Positions 8,958 to 17,974 of a DNA stretch of 64,000 bases are shown here, piece after piece. The stretch is from the NCBI GenBank assembly GCA_951812805.1, contig CATOSZ010000003.1, forward strand, positions 1,194,557 to 1,258,556, written 5' to 3'. Each line of letters begins with the position of its first letter. Position 1 is the first letter of the stretch. The position numbers and the translations under genes are program-made. The DNA comes from an uncultured Alphaproteobacteria bacterium. Its GTDB lineage: Bacteria; Pseudomonadota; Alphaproteobacteria; GCA-2731375. The notes beneath the pieces were generated by a model. That model did no database searches and had not been told where the DNA came from. It worked only from the letters and a program-made list of their open reading frames with translations.

Positions 8958-11365
8958 CCCCTCAGGCGCAGCCCATCGGGATCGAAGGGCGGGCGGTCGA
9001 GCAGGCGGGCCGGGCGGTCTTCGCCCAGGATGGCGACGGAGAACCGCGCGCCGGGGACCACCGCATCGGCACGGATCATCGCCAGCGCGAGCGAGGTTTC
9101 GACGCTGAAGCCATAGGCGCCGGAGCTGACCCGGCCGACCGGCCGGCCGTCCGCATCGAAGAGGGGCTCGCCACCGACGGCGTCGGCCGCGCCGGCCTCC
9201 ACCGCGAGCATCGACAACAGCTCACGCGGGGGATTGCGGCGAACGTCGAGATAGGCTTCGCGGCCAAGGAAATCGCCCTTGTCCGCCTTCACCAGGGCAT
9301 CGAGGCCGACCTCGTGCGGCCAGTATTCGGGCGAATACTCGCGGCCCCAGCTGCCGTAGCCCTTCTCGACGCGAAGCGCGCCCACGGCCCGGGCGCCGAC
9401 GGGAACCGCGCCGAGCTCGGCGCCGGCGGCCAGCAGGTCGTCGAACAGGGCCGCCTGGTCGGCTTCGTCGACATAGATCTCGTAGCCGAGGTCGCCGGTG
9501 AAGGACACCCGGAGCACGTCGGCGGCGAGCCCCGCGACCTCCATCTCCCGGCCCCAGCCGAAGGGCAGCGCGGCGTTGGAGACATCGGTGTTGGTGAGAC
9601 GGGCCAGCAGCTCGCGCGCCCGGGGGCCGGCGATGTTGAAGCCGGCCCGCGCGTCGGTTCGCGAGGCGAAGTCGACCCCGGCGGCGGGCTTGAAGATACG
9701 GCTGTGGTAACGCTCCGCCATGCCGGAGCCGACGACGAGCCAGCGCTCCTCCGCCATCCGGGTCACGGTGAAGTCGCCCATGACGCCGCCGCGCCGGCCG
9801 AGCACCGGGGCCAGGCGCGACTGCCCGACCTTGCCCGGCAGCCGGTTGGCGACGATTCCGTCCAGCCATTGCCCCGCCGCCCTGCCCGAGGCCTCGTACT
9901 TGGCATAGGCCGAGATGTCGACGATGCCGACACCGGCGCGCAGGGCACGGCATTCCCGCCCGACCACCTCGAACCAGGGCTGGCGCTCGAAGCCGTAATC
10001 GTCGGTCTCGGGATCGCCCGCCCGGCGATACCAGAGCGGCTGTTCCCAGCCGTAATTGAGGCCGAAGACGGCACCCATCTCTTTCTGCCGTTCGTAGGCG
10101 GGACGGGTGCGCACCGGGCGGCCCGCCGCGCGTTCCTCGTGGGGGAAGTGGATCTTGAACCGGCTCGAGTAGGTATCGAGTGCCCGGGCCATGGTGAAAG
10201 ATTTCGAGGCCCAGGCGCCGTAGCGCGCTAGGTCCCAGGGGAAGAGATCCAGCTCCGGCTCCCCCTCGACGATCCATTGCGCCAGGATGCTGCCAAGGCC
10301 ACCGGACTGGCTGAAGCCCGGGACGATGCCGTTACAGCAGAAATAGTTCCGCAACTCCGGCACGGGCCCCAGCAGCGCCGCCCCGTCGGGCGCCCAGATC
10401 ATCGGCCCGTTGATCACCCGCTTGATGCCGGTCTCCGCCAGCGCGGGGATCCGCCCGCAGGCCCGCATGACGTTCTCGGAGATCCGCTCGAGGTCGTCGG
10501 GCAGCAACTCGTGGCCGAAGTCGAGCGGCGTGCCCTCGACCGACCAATAGCGCCCGTCGCGTTCATAGGCGCCGACCAGCAGGCCCTGGCCTTCCTGGCG
10601 CAGGTAGTATTCGCCGTCCCGGTCGGCGATGGAGGGCAATTCACGCGTCAGCGCGGCGATTTCCGGGATGGTCTCGGTGACGAAATACTGGTGTTCCATC
10701 GGGATCAGCGGCAGGTCGATGCCGGCGAGCGCCGCGACCTCCCGGCCCCAGAGGCCGGCGGCATTGACCAGGATCTCGGCCCGCACCGTGCCCGCGGGCG
10801 TCACCACGTCCCAGCCGCCGTCGGCGCGCGGATTGGTTTCGAGCACTGGGGTGAAGCGTCGGATCTCCGCCCCGCCGGCCCGGGCGCCCGCCGCATAGGC
10901 CTGGGTCACGCCCGAGGGATCGACATAGCCGCCGTCCGCCTCGAACATGGCGCAGTTCACGCCTGAAAGGTCGAGCAGCGGGTGCAGCCGCTTCGCCTCG
11001 TCCAGGCCGATCTCGTAAAAATCGACGCCGAACTGGCGCGCCTTCGCCGCCTGGATCTTCAGCTGGTGCCGTCGCTCGGCCGATGTCGCGAGATAGATCG
11101 ACCCCGGCTGGTGAATGCCGCAGGATTGTCCCGTCTCCGCCTCCAGCTCGGCATAGAGGCGCATGGTGTAATACTGCAGGCGCGAGACGTTGTTGTTGTC
11201 GTGCAGGCCGTGCAGGCCCGCCGCCGCGTGCCAGGTCGAGCCGGAGGTCAGCTCGTCGCGCTCCAACAGCAGCACGTCGCGCCAGCCGAGCTTGGTCAGG
11301 TGATAAAGGATGGAGCAGCCGATGACGCCGCCGCCGATCACCACCACGCGCGCATGACTTCGCAT
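8954..11365 (-). CDS. FAD-dependent dehydrogenase fused to a GcvT-like domain (dimethylglycine/sarcosine dehydrogenase family)
   Basis: An 803-residue fusion that should oxidatively demethylate an N-methylated amine and hand the one-carbon unit to tetrahydrofolate. The N-terminus has a dinucleotide-binding VVVIGGGVIGCS and the TSGSTWHAAAGLHG segment, where the family carries covalent FAD on histidine. A central FAO_M-type segment follows. The C-terminal 400 residues are an aminomethyltransferase (GcvT plus GcvT_C) domain with GDLGYEIYV. The second ATG (11365) is preferred over 11383 because GGGGGAGGG lies just upstream of it. The damaged mttB at 20.4-23.5 kb is another methylated-amine gene, but the exact substrate is not predictable. 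Confidence 0.9.
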   Translation of the reverse strand: MRSHARVVVIGGGVIGCSILYHLTKLGWRDVLLLERDELTSGSTWHAAAGLHGLHDNNNVSRLQYYTMRLYAELEAETGQSCGIHQPGSIYLATSAERRHQLKIQAAKARQFGVDFYEIGLDEAKRLHPLLDLSGVNCAMFEADGGYVDPSGVTQAYAAGARAGGAEIRRFTPVLETNPRADGGWDVVTPAGTVRAEILVNAAGLWGREVAALAGIDLPLIPMEHQYFVTETIPEIAALTRELPSIADRDGEYYLRQEGQGLLVGAYERDGRYWSVEGTPLDFGHELLPDDLERISENVMRACGRIPALAETGIKRVINGPMIWAPDGAALLGPVPELRNYFCCNGIVPGFSQSGGLGSILAQWIVEGEPELDLFPWDLARYGAWASKSFTMARALDTYSSRFKIHFPHEERAAGRPVRTRPAYERQKEMGAVFGLNYGWEQPLWYRRAGDPETDDYGFERQPWFEVVGRECRALRAGVGIVDISAYAKYEASGRAAGQWLDGIVANRLPGKVGQSRLAPVLGRRGGVMGDFTVTRMAEERWLVVGSGMAERYHSRIFKPAAGVDFASRTDARAGFNIAGPRARELLARLTNTDVSNAALPFGWGREMEVAGLAADVLRVSFTGDLGYEIYVDEADQAALFDDLLAAGAELGAVPVGARAVGALRVEKGYGSWGREYSPEYWPHEVGLDALVKADKGDFLGREAYLDVRRNPPRELLSMLAVEAGAADAVGGEPLFDADGRPVGRVSSGAYGFSVETSLALAMIRADAVVPGARFSVAILGEDRPARLLDRPPFDPDGLRLRG

Positions 11366-11450
11366 GCTTCCCTCCCCCGCCATGGGCCGTTGTCCCCAGC
11401 TCGTTGATTAGACATGATGGGCGGGCGCCGCAACGAAAAGGGAGCGCATC

Positions 11451-12266
11451 ATGGCCGGCTGGACCTCCGACGACGCCCGACCCCTGAGCCGGGAGAGCCT
11501 CACCGCCCTCTTCGACAATGAGATCCCGGCGATTCGTATTCCCGCCTTCGCCGCGCCCGGGGAGTGCTGCGCCTTCGCCGACGCCATGCGGCAGTGCACG
11601 CCCCGCGTCGTCCAGGGCGCCACGGAACATTCCGCCCCGGCCTTCACGGGCCAGCCGATCGTCTTCATCGGCCTCACCCAGTACGAGTTCAAGTACCGGC
11701 CCATGTCAGACTATCTCGATGCGGCCGACGCCAGCCGGGCGGAAGTCGCACCGGTGCTGGCCGCCGCCTTCGATCCGGTCGAACGGCTGATGGCGCGGCT
11801 GGCGCCGCTCAGCAACGGCGAAGTTGGAATCGCGCAGGAACCGGGCGGGCGACGCTATTCCTCGACCATCATCCGCAATTCGAACGCCGGGCTTTCCCTG
11901 CATGCCGACTTCGCGCCCTATCAGGCCCCGCAGCTGACCGTCTCCGCCTGCGATGCCCAGCTCGCCTGGAACTTCTATGCCGAGGTGCCGGCGGGCCCCG
12001 GCGGCCATACCACGATCCACAACGCGCCCTGGCACTGGCAGCGCGGTACGGCGGGCGAGATCGCCGAGAACTACCCCCTCGATCCGGCCGACGTCGCCGG
12101 CGCCGAGAGCTTCACCTTCCGACCGGAAGAGGGCGAGGTGGTGCTGTTCAACTCCCGCAATCCGCACGAGGTGTTCCGGGTCGAGGATCCGGGGCCGAAA
12201 GACCGCATCGGGCTCGCCACCTTCATTGGCCGGATGCCGTCGGGCGCGCTTCACCTCTGGTCGTGA
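11451..12266 (+). CDS. Putative Fe(II)/2-oxoglutarate-dependent oxygenase-like protein
   Basis: A 271-residue soluble protein. The centre holds SLHADFAP, giving a candidate H-x-D iron facial triad. RNPHEVFRV supplies a candidate distal His, and DRIG the Arg that would bind 2-oxoglutarate about ten residues later. This is the usual order of a 2OG-Fe(II) oxygenase core, and the spacing (about 90 residues between HxD and H) is plausible. Substrate is unknown. It is divergent from the FAD/GcvT gene and overlaps the end of the convergent MFS gene by 44 bp. Confidence 0.75.
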   Translation: MAGWTSDDARPLSRESLTALFDNEIPAIRIPAFAAPGECCAFADAMRQCTPRVVQGATEHSAPAFTGQPIVFIGLTQYEFKYRPMSDYLDAADASRAEVAPVLAAAFDPVERLMARLAPLSNGEVGIAQEPGGRRYSSTIIRNSNAGLSLHADFAPYQAPQLTVSACDAQLAWNFYAEVPAGPGGHTTIHNAPWHWQRGTAGEIAENYPLDPADVAGAESFTFRPEEGEVVLFNSRNPHEVFRVEDPGPKDRIGLATFIGRMPSGALHLWS

Positions 12267-13422
12267 ACAGCACAGCCACCGCCACCAGGTTCAGGGCGGC
12301 CATCACCGTGAAAGCCGCTTCGAAACCGCCGAGCAGGATGGCGAGCAGGCTGAAGGTCGAGGGGCCGAGGGCGACCCCGCCGTAGATGAAGACCACGGTG
12401 CCCGAGGTGGCGATCGCCACCTGGCCCGGTGCCAGGCGCGCGATCTCGGCGAGCGCGATACCGTTCCAGCCCGAGGACGTAAACCCCAGCAGGCCGGCGA
12501 TGGCGACCAGGCTCCAGAACGGCCAGGCCGGCGTCACCAGGATCAGCAGGACGAAGAAGGCGCTGGCGGCGAGGCCGATCCCGGCCATGGTGAGGGCACC
12601 GGACAGCAGCCGGTCGCTGACCCAGCCCCAGACCGGACGGGCGACGACGCCGCTGATCTGCATTACCGCATAGACCAGGCCCGCCGCGATCAGGTCCAGC
12701 CCGGCGACCTCGACCAGATAGACCACGAGGACGGCGAACAGGCTCATCTGCACGGCGGAGAAGATCATGCAGACGCCGGCGAGGCGGCAGAGGTCGGCCC
12801 GGCGCAACACCATCAGGAGGGAGGCGACCAGCCCCCTCAGTTCAATGGCTGCGTTCGGATCCCGGTCCCGGTCGTAGCGCGCGCGAATGGGCTGCACCGC
12901 CGTAACGACGGCCAGCACGGTGGCGGAGACCAGCAGGATCGTCACCTGCCAGCCGAACATCAGGGCGAGCGCGGGCAACACCGCGCCCGCCAGCATGCCG
13001 CCCAAGGGCACGCCGCTTTGTTTCAGCGAGAACACCAGGCCGCGCCAGCGCGCCGGTGTCTCGCGCGCCAGGATGTGGCTCGCCGCCGGCGTCGCCGGGC
13101 CGTAGCCGCAGCCGATCAGCGCCGCGGTCGCCACGATCAGCCAGAGCCAGCCGCTGGCGATCAGCGCCGCGGCGACGGCCGCCAACGTCAAACCCACCTG
13201 GCAGACCCGGATCGCACCGTGGCGGCGCAGCAGCGTGCCGGAGACCATGCTGCCGAACATGGCACCGAGGAAGACGAGGGAGGCATGAATGCCGACCTGG
13301 CCCGGATCGACGCCCAGGTCGCCCGCCATCGCCGGCGCCAGCACCGGCACGGCCAGGAAGGTCAGCGTGGCGCTGACCTGGATCGAGACGGTGACGCCGA
13401 GAGGTTCGACAATGGTGCGCAT
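12223..13422 (-). CDS. MFS transporter
   Basis: A 399-residue major facilitator with about 12 hydrophobic segments. The loop 2-3 region is GAMFGSMVSGTLLRRHGAIRV, an MFS A-type motif variant, and PVWGWVSDRLL is the equivalent loop in the second half. It is likely an inner-membrane exporter or uptake carrier; substrate is unknown. Its 3' end overlaps the convergent oxygenase-like gene. It is followed upstream on the same strand by the TauD-like dioxygenase (56 bp gap), so the two may form an operon. Confidence 0.88.
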   Translation of the reverse strand: MRTIVEPLGVTVSIQVSATLTFLAVPVLAPAMAGDLGVDPGQVGIHASLVFLGAMFGSMVSGTLLRRHGAIRVCQVGLTLAAVAAALIASGWLWLIVATAALIGCGYGPATPAASHILARETPARWRGLVFSLKQSGVPLGGMLAGAVLPALALMFGWQVTILLVSATVLAVVTAVQPIRARYDRDRDPNAAIELRGLVASLLMVLRRADLCRLAGVCMIFSAVQMSLFAVLVVYLVEVAGLDLIAAGLVYAVMQISGVVARPVWGWVSDRLLSGALTMAGIGLAASAFFVLLILVTPAWPFWSLVAIAGLLGFTSSGWNGIALAEIARLAPGQVAIATSGTVVFIYGGVALGPSTFSLLAILLGGFEAAFTVMAALNLVAVAVLFTTRGEARPTASGQ

Positions 13423-13477
13423 GGACCACCCCGGCGCCGGGGCCGGTTCGAGGATAAGGGGCGCGCCTGGCGGCGGC

Positions 13478-14356
13478 TCAGTAGGGCTTGTCGCCCCGCA
13501 CCAGGCCCCGGTAGAGCATACGATGCTGGCTGTGGTCGAAGTCGAAGCCCGCCCTGTGCAGGGCCGAGCGGTTGTCGATCAACAGCAGATCGCCCAGCCG
13601 GTATTCGTGGCTGTAGATGAACTCCGGCTTCAGGACGTGCTCTTCCAACAGCTCGGTGAGGAAGGCCTGCGTCTCCTCGGGATCCATGCCGACGATATTC
13701 TCGGTCTTGTTCTGGTGGAACCAGATCGCCTTGGTGCCGCGTTCGGGATGGGTGCGGACGAGAGGCTGGATCATCGGCGGCCGGGCCGCCGCGGCCTTCT
13801 CCTGGTCGCGAACGATGTCGGGGTTCGCCGCGTCGCTGCCGGCCCGGGCGCTGGAGATCAGGGTATTGGCCGTTTGCATCGGGTCGATCCGCCGGCGCAT
13901 GTCGTCCGGCAGCGCCTCGTAGGCGGCGCGGGCGTTGCAGACCGAGGTCCCGCCGCCCTGGTCCGGCAAGGCCACGGGATAGAGGCTGGTGAACTTTGGC
14001 GGGCGTTCCTGGTTGGTGTGGTCGGTATGCCAGCTGGCGTTCGCCGCCTGCTTGGCCGGGCGGCCCTGGCTGTCCTTGTGCCGGTTCGAGAGCACGCTGA
14101 TCAGCGGCACGCCGTCGGCGAGATAACGCCGGTTCTGGTCCTCCATCAGCTCACCGAAATTCTCCAGCGCCGCCTGGTACTCGGCGGCGGTGAGGTGCTG
14201 GTCGCGGATCACCAGGACGACGTGGTCGATCACCGCGTCGTTGAGCGCGCGGCGGGTTTCCGCATCGAGCGGCCGGCGCATGTCGACGCCCGTCGCCTCG
14301 GCGCCAATGGTGTCGGTGAGCTTAGTGATGGTCAAAGACGGCTTTTCGGCGAGCAT
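13478..14356 (-). CDS. TauD/TfdA-family Fe(II)/2-oxoglutarate dioxygenase
   Basis: A 292-residue dioxygenase with the TauD pattern. The N-terminal strand is LTDTIGAEATGVDM. The iron ligands are H and D in ASWHTDHT, the distal His is in ALHRAGFDFD, and the 2OG-binding Arg is in RMLYRGLVRGD. Known relatives hydroxylate taurine, alkylsulfonates, 2,4-D or carnitine-type substrates. It probably shares an operon with the downstream MFS gene, suggesting uptake or efflux coupled to side-chain oxidation, but the substrate is not defined. Confidence 0.92.
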   Translation of the reverse strand: MLAEKPSLTITKLTDTIGAEATGVDMRRPLDAETRRALNDAVIDHVVLVIRDQHLTAAEYQAALENFGELMEDQNRRYLADGVPLISVLSNRHKDSQGRPAKQAANASWHTDHTNQERPPKFTSLYPVALPDQGGGTSVCNARAAYEALPDDMRRRIDPMQTANTLISSARAGSDAANPDIVRDQEKAAAARPPMIQPLVRTHPERGTKAIWFHQNKTENIVGMDPEETQAFLTELLEEHVLKPEFIYSHEYRLGDLLLIDNRSALHRAGFDFDHSQHRMLYRGLVRGDKPY

Positions 14357-14435
14357 GCGGGCCCCTCGATCCTGCGGTGCGGGAAATTAGTGTATCACGT
14401 TCACCGCACGGACAAGGGGCAAGGGAGGATGCGGC

Positions 14436-15188
14436 ATGGACCCGCTATTCGATTTCACCGGCAAGGTGGTGCTGATCACCGGCGGCAGCCGGGGCTTGGG
14501 CCGCGCCATGGCGCATGGCTTCGCCGAGCGCGGCGCCGACCTCGTCATCGCCAGCCGCAAGCTCGACGCCTGCGAGGCGGTTGCGGGCGAGGTCGAGGCC
14601 AAGGGCGTCCAGGCCCTGGCACATGCCTGTCACGTTGGTCGCTGGGACGGACTGGATGGCCTGGTCGATGCCGCCTACGACCGCTTCGGCAAGGTCGACG
14701 TCTTGATCAACAACGCCGGGCTCTCGCCCCTCTATCCGAGCCTGGTGGAAGTATCGGAAGATCTGTTCGACAAGGTCCTGGCCCTGAACCTGAAGGCACC
14801 CTTCCGCCTGTCGACCCTGATCGGCACCCGCATGGCGGCGGGCACGGGCGGCTCGATCATCAACATCTCCTCGACCGCCTCCCTCCGTCCGACCCCGAAC
14901 GCCGAGCCCTACGGCGCCGCCAAGGCCGGCCTCAACGCGCTCACCCGCAGCCTCGCCTGGGAATACGGGCCGAGCGTCCGGGTCAACTGCATCATCGCCG
15001 GCCCGTTCCTGACCGACATCTCCAAAGCCTGGGACATGGAAGCCTTCGAAGACCGCGCGGCCCGCACCATGGCCATCCCGCGCGGCGGCGAACCGGACGA
15101 AATCACCGCCGCCGCCCTCTACCTCGCCGGCCCGGGCGCCGGCTTCACCAGCGGCACGACGATCCGGGTGGACGGGGGAACGAATTAG
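14436..15188 (+). CDS. SDR-family NAD(P)-dependent oxidoreductase
   Basis: A 250-residue classical short-chain dehydrogenase. The Rossmann motif TGGSRGLGRAMA is near residue 14, NNAGLSPLYP is the structural motif, INISSTAS holds the catalytic Ser, and PYGAAKAG is the YxxxK catalytic pair. The end, TSGTTIRVDGGTN, is typical. The start at 14436 follows GGGAGGATG. It is transcribed divergently from the TauD-like gene with about 80 bp between them. Substrate unknown. Confidence 0.93.
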   Translation: MDPLFDFTGKVVLITGGSRGLGRAMAHGFAERGADLVIASRKLDACEAVAGEVEAKGVQALAHACHVGRWDGLDGLVDAAYDRFGKVDVLINNAGLSPLYPSLVEVSEDLFDKVLALNLKAPFRLSTLIGTRMAAGTGGSIINISSTASLRPTPNAEPYGAAKAGLNALTRSLAWEYGPSVRVNCIIAGPFLTDISKAWDMEAFEDRAARTMAIPRGGEPDEITAAALYLAGPGAGFTSGTTIRVDGGTN

Positions 15189-15209
15189 AGCTCACATCAA
15201 CCGCAATCG

Positions 15210-15653
15210 CTATCGGCCCTCATCCACCAAGGTCATCACCCCACCGACCGGCATGGCTTCGAAAACCTCCGCATCGTCGGGAATTTTCACCCATGGCTGG
15301 GCGCTGCGGGCGAAGAAATGAACGGTAGGTCTCAGCCACCCCGTATCGTCCAGGGTCCCCGGCTTCAGGCTTACGAGATCGGGGCGGCTGTCCGGGACGT
15401 GATGAATGCGCGTCCCGCAGTCGGCGCAGAACGAGCACGCCAAGTTTACGTTCTCACCTTGCCGGACAAAGCTTTTCAGTTCACCCCTGGTCAGTTGGAA
15501 ATTCTCGGCCGAGACCCGCATCGCCATCGCGAAGGCGCTGCCGGACTGGACCTGGCAGAACGTGCAGTGACAGATATAGACGATGGCCGGCTCGCCCGTT
15601 ACTCGGTAGCGAACCGCGCCGCATTGGCAGCCGCCTTCGTAAGCTTCCGTCAT
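15210..15653 (-). CDS. GFA-family (glutathione-dependent formaldehyde-activating-like) zinc protein
   Basis: A 147-residue protein with the zinc-binding cysteines of the GFA/CENP-V family: GGCQCGAVRY near residue 6, CHCTFCQ near residue 29, and CSFCADCGTRI near residue 74. The founding member was proposed to add glutathione to formaldehyde, but most homologues have no proven enzymatic role. It is convergent with the SDR gene. Confidence 0.92.
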   Translation of the reverse strand: MTEAYEGGCQCGAVRYRVTGEPAIVYICHCTFCQVQSGSAFAMAMRVSAENFQLTRGELKSFVRQGENVNLACSFCADCGTRIHHVPDSRPDLVSLKPGTLDDTGWLRPTVHFFARSAQPWVKIPDDAEVFEAMPVGGVMTLVDEGR

Positions 15654-15705
15654 CTCGCTCTTCCTCGTCGCCGCTGCCGGCCATCCGAGCTTTGCTCGGG
15701 CATCG

Positions 15706-16005
15706 CTAGCAGAGCTTGCGGAAGATCTTGAGGCTCAGCAGATGGCCGGCACCGCCGTCGCCGCCGAACTGCGATTGCACCGTCGAGAGGCTGGGCTCGA
15801 CGATCAGGCCGCCGCGCTTGGCCTCGTCCATCGCGCGGTTGAGGTCCTGCACCATGCGCACCAGGTCGGCCGCCATTTGGCGGTCCCGGCTGATTTCCGC
15901 CTCGGGCTCCGCCGGGCGTTCGGCGGCGAGGGTGAGCGGCGCCTCGGTGGTGATGCCGTCCAGTTCCGGGTCACGTCGTACCGCGATGTTCCTGATCGAT
16001 GACAC
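15706..16005 (-). CDS. Hypothetical protein, about 99 residues, GTG start
   Basis: A small soluble protein with an Ala/Glu-rich centre (APLTLAAERPAEPEAEISRDRQMAADLVRMVQDLNR) predicted to be mainly helical, and a basic C-terminus LLSLKIFRKLC ending in cysteine. The frame is open to 16200, but a GTG at 16005 has a GGGAGGT Shine-Dalgarno sequence seven bases upstream, so it is preferred. A palindromic site lies 71-82 bp upstream (16076-16087). I do not recognise the family. Confidence 0.6.
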   Translation of the reverse strand: MSSIRNIAVRRDPELDGITTEAPLTLAAERPAEPEAEISRDRQMAADLVRMVQDLNRAMDEAKRGGLIVEPSLSTVQSQFGGDGGAGHLLSLKIFRKLC

Positions 16006-16075
16006 GTTCTGGACCTCCCTTGCCTCGGCTCGCCTCGTCACTTCCAATGTCGGGCATCTTAACCTTTTGGTCATC

Positions 16076-16087
16076 ACCCAAATGGGT
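16076..16087. promoter_or_regulatory. Palindromic operator-like motif ACCCAAATGGGT
   Basis: A 12-bp near-perfect palindrome between the divergent 15706-16005 gene and the cupin gene. Read on the minus strand it continues TACCCATTTGGGTGATGA. Nearly the same string occurs at 31583-31599 and 59067-59083, each in intergenic DNA. A shared regulator-binding site is inferred. Confidence 0.4.
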
Positions 16088-16184
16088 ACCTTTTTCAGCC
16101 TCTCGCCCAGGAACGGCGAATGGGCTATATCTTTCGAGGACGCGCGCGGGGCGCGTCGACGACGAGACGAGGGAGGACAACGAG

Positions 16185-16616
16185 ATGAGCGTTGCGACAC
16201 AGCTGGACGACGACCAGGGCGGCATTCGGGCAGGCGGCGTGGCGGTGGCGAAGGCCGCGCACCCGAAGATGGTGGCCGGCCGGCGCGACTTCATGACCTA
16301 CCGCGAGCTCGGCGTCACCGAGGCGAGCGAGGGCAAGATCCGCGCCCAGGTGACCTCCTCGTCCCAGGGCCTGTCGGAGCCGACCGGCTGGCACGTCCAC
16401 CTCTGCGAGGGCCAGTTCGTCTACATGCTGAAGGGCTGGGTCAACCTCGAGTTCGAGGACGGCACGGTCCGCCTCGAGGCCGGCGACTCGATCTACATTC
16501 CGGGCGGCACGCCGCACAACGAGACGGCGACCTCGGAAGATTTCGACCTGGTCGAAGTCTCGGTCCCGGCCGACATGGGCACCGAGCCCTGCGATGCGCC
16601 GGCCGGCTTGAGCTGA
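16185..16616 (+). CDS. Cupin-domain protein
   Basis: A 143-residue single-domain cupin. Motif 1 is GWHVHLCEGQFVYMLKGWVNLEF (metal-site His and Glu) and motif 2 is LEAGDSIYIPGGTPHNE. The ATG at 16185 has GGGAGG eight bases upstream. It is probably a small-molecule-binding or isomerase/dioxygenase-type cupin; substrate unknown. A GC-rich hairpin separates it from the following EamA transporter. Confidence 0.88.
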   Translation: MSVATQLDDDQGGIRAGGVAVAKAAHPKMVAGRRDFMTYRELGVTEASEGKIRAQVTSSSQGLSEPTGWHVHLCEGQFVYMLKGWVNLEFEDGTVRLEAGDSIYIPGGTPHNETATSEDFDLVEVSVPADMGTEPCDAPAGLS

Positions 16617-16631
16617 CCGCGACCTGAGATC

Positions 16632-16657
16632 CCCCGCGCCCTGAACCGGGCGCGGGG
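16632..16657 (+). terminator. Possible terminator hairpin after the cupin gene
   Basis: A perfect 10-bp GC-only stem (CCCCGCGCCC / GGGCGCGGGG) with a six-base loop, 15 bp after the cupin stop and 18 bp before the EamA start. There is no T-run, so intrinsic termination is uncertain; it may instead stabilise the mRNA end. Confidence 0.45.
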
Positions 16658-16675
16658 CCCCCGAGGGCGGGCGCC

Positions 16676-17665
16676 ATGTCCGAACCGTCGACGTTGCGCC
16701 CGGCCTGGCTGCCGCGCGGGCCCGCCCTGATCGGTATCGTCTGTGCCATGGGCGCGGTCACGGCCTTCACCGTGCAGGACATGGCGGTGAAGTGGCTGAG
16801 CGAGAGCTATCCGCTGCACCAGCTGACGCTGACCCGCGCGGTCATCGCCATGGTCATCATCGTCGCCATCTTCATGCCGCTGGAAGGCGGCTGGTCGAAC
16901 CTGCGCACCCGGCGGCCGGGCATGCACCTGCTGCGCGGCTTCGCCGTCGTCATCGCCAATATGTGCTTCTTCACCGGCCTGGTGACCCTGCCGCTTGGCG
17001 AAGCCACGGCGATCTTCTTCGTCGCCCCGCTGCTGATCACCGCCCTGTCGGTGGTCTTCCTCGGCGAACAGGTCGGCCCGCGGCGCTGGGCCGCGGTGCT
17101 GGTCGGTCTCGCCGGCGTCGTGGTGATGATGCGCCCGGGCACCGGCGCCTTTCAGCTCGCAGCATTGCTGCCGCTCTGCGCCGCGCTCGCCTATGCCTGC
17201 CTGCAGATCATGACCCGCAAGCTCGGCATGGCGGAGAAGGCCTCGACCATGTCGTTCTACATCCAGGTGGTGTTCATCACGGTTTCGACGGCGATAGGCC
17301 TGTCGGTTGGCGACGGGCGCTACGTCAGCGGCGACCCGCACCTGGATTTCCTGCTCCGCGCCTGGCGCTGGCCCGAGGTCTCGGACCTCGGCCTCATGCT
17401 GGCGATCGGCGCGCTCAGCGCCATCGGCAGCTATCTGGTGAGCCAGGCCTACCGCGTCGCCGAAGCCGCCCTGGTCGCCCCCTTCGAATATGTCGCCATC
17501 CCCATGGCGGTGTTCTGGAGCGCGCTGGTCTGGGGCGACTGGCCCGACGCCGTCGCCTGGTCGGGCATCGCCCTCATCGGCGGCGCCGGCCTCTATGTCT
17601 TCTACCGCGAAACCGTACGCGGCCGCCGCAACGCCCTCGAACGCCCGATGCCGCGCAACCGTTAG
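16676..17665 (+). CDS. EamA-family (DMT) transporter
   Basis: A 329-residue inner-membrane protein with about ten hydrophobic helices in two EamA repeats (about residues 14-148 and 160-310). The first repeat contains VTAFTVQDMAVKWL and the end-of-repeat pattern FVAPLLITALSVVFLGEQVG. The second holds ALVAPFEYVAIPMAVFWSALVWGD. It probably exports or imports a metabolite; the substrate cannot be predicted. Confidence 0.9.
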   Translation: MSEPSTLRPAWLPRGPALIGIVCAMGAVTAFTVQDMAVKWLSESYPLHQLTLTRAVIAMVIIVAIFMPLEGGWSNLRTRRPGMHLLRGFAVVIANMCFFTGLVTLPLGEATAIFFVAPLLITALSVVFLGEQVGPRRWAAVLVGLAGVVVMMRPGTGAFQLAALLPLCAALAYACLQIMTRKLGMAEKASTMSFYIQVVFITVSTAIGLSVGDGRYVSGDPHLDFLLRAWRWPEVSDLGLMLAIGALSAIGSYLVSQAYRVAEAALVAPFEYVAIPMAVFWSALVWGDWPDAVAWSGIALIGGAGLYVFYRETVRGRRNALERPMPRNR

Positions 17666-17734
17666 ATCTGAAATTTAAATCTAACCACCGTTAGATTAAG
17701 CTCGGTCCCGGTCGTCCGGTGGTCGGGCGGCCGA

Positions 17735-17883
17735 CGTTCTCGGGGCGGGGTGAAAATCCCCACCGGCGGTGATTGCACGGGGTTCGTGCATCAGCCCGCG
17801 AGCGCCCGTCGAGCCTTTCGGCGGGGTCAGCAGATTCGGTGCAATTCCGAAGCCGACGGTCATAGTCCGGATGGAAGAGAACG
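17735..17883 (+). ncRNA. FMN riboswitch (RFN element)
   Basis: The conserved RFN core is plain: CGGGGCGGGGTGAAAATCCC, CACCGGCGGT, then AGCCCGCGAGC, GGTCAGCAGATTCGGTG, AATTCCGAAGCCGACGGT and AGTCCGGATGGAAGAGAA. P1 closes by pairing CGTTCTC (17735-17741) with GAGAACG (17877-17883). It sits 92 bp upstream of ribH on the same strand and should lower ribH expression when FMN is high. Whether control is by termination or start-site masking is not clear; a GC-rich stretch lies between it and the start. Confidence 0.97.
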
Positions 17884-17974
17884 GGAGTACACCGGTGGGC
17901 GCGCGCGTGCGCGTTCGTCGGAGGTCCGCTTCCCGTACGCCCTGATTCTGGTCTCGAGGGAAGAGGATAGATCC

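Noticed and set aside
17657..17700. CCGTTAGAT direct repeats with an inverted AATCTAAC before the FMN riboswitch, as a terminator or operator
   Set aside because: Weak AT stem without T-run, overlapping the end of the EamA gene; it may simply be promoter DNA for ribH.
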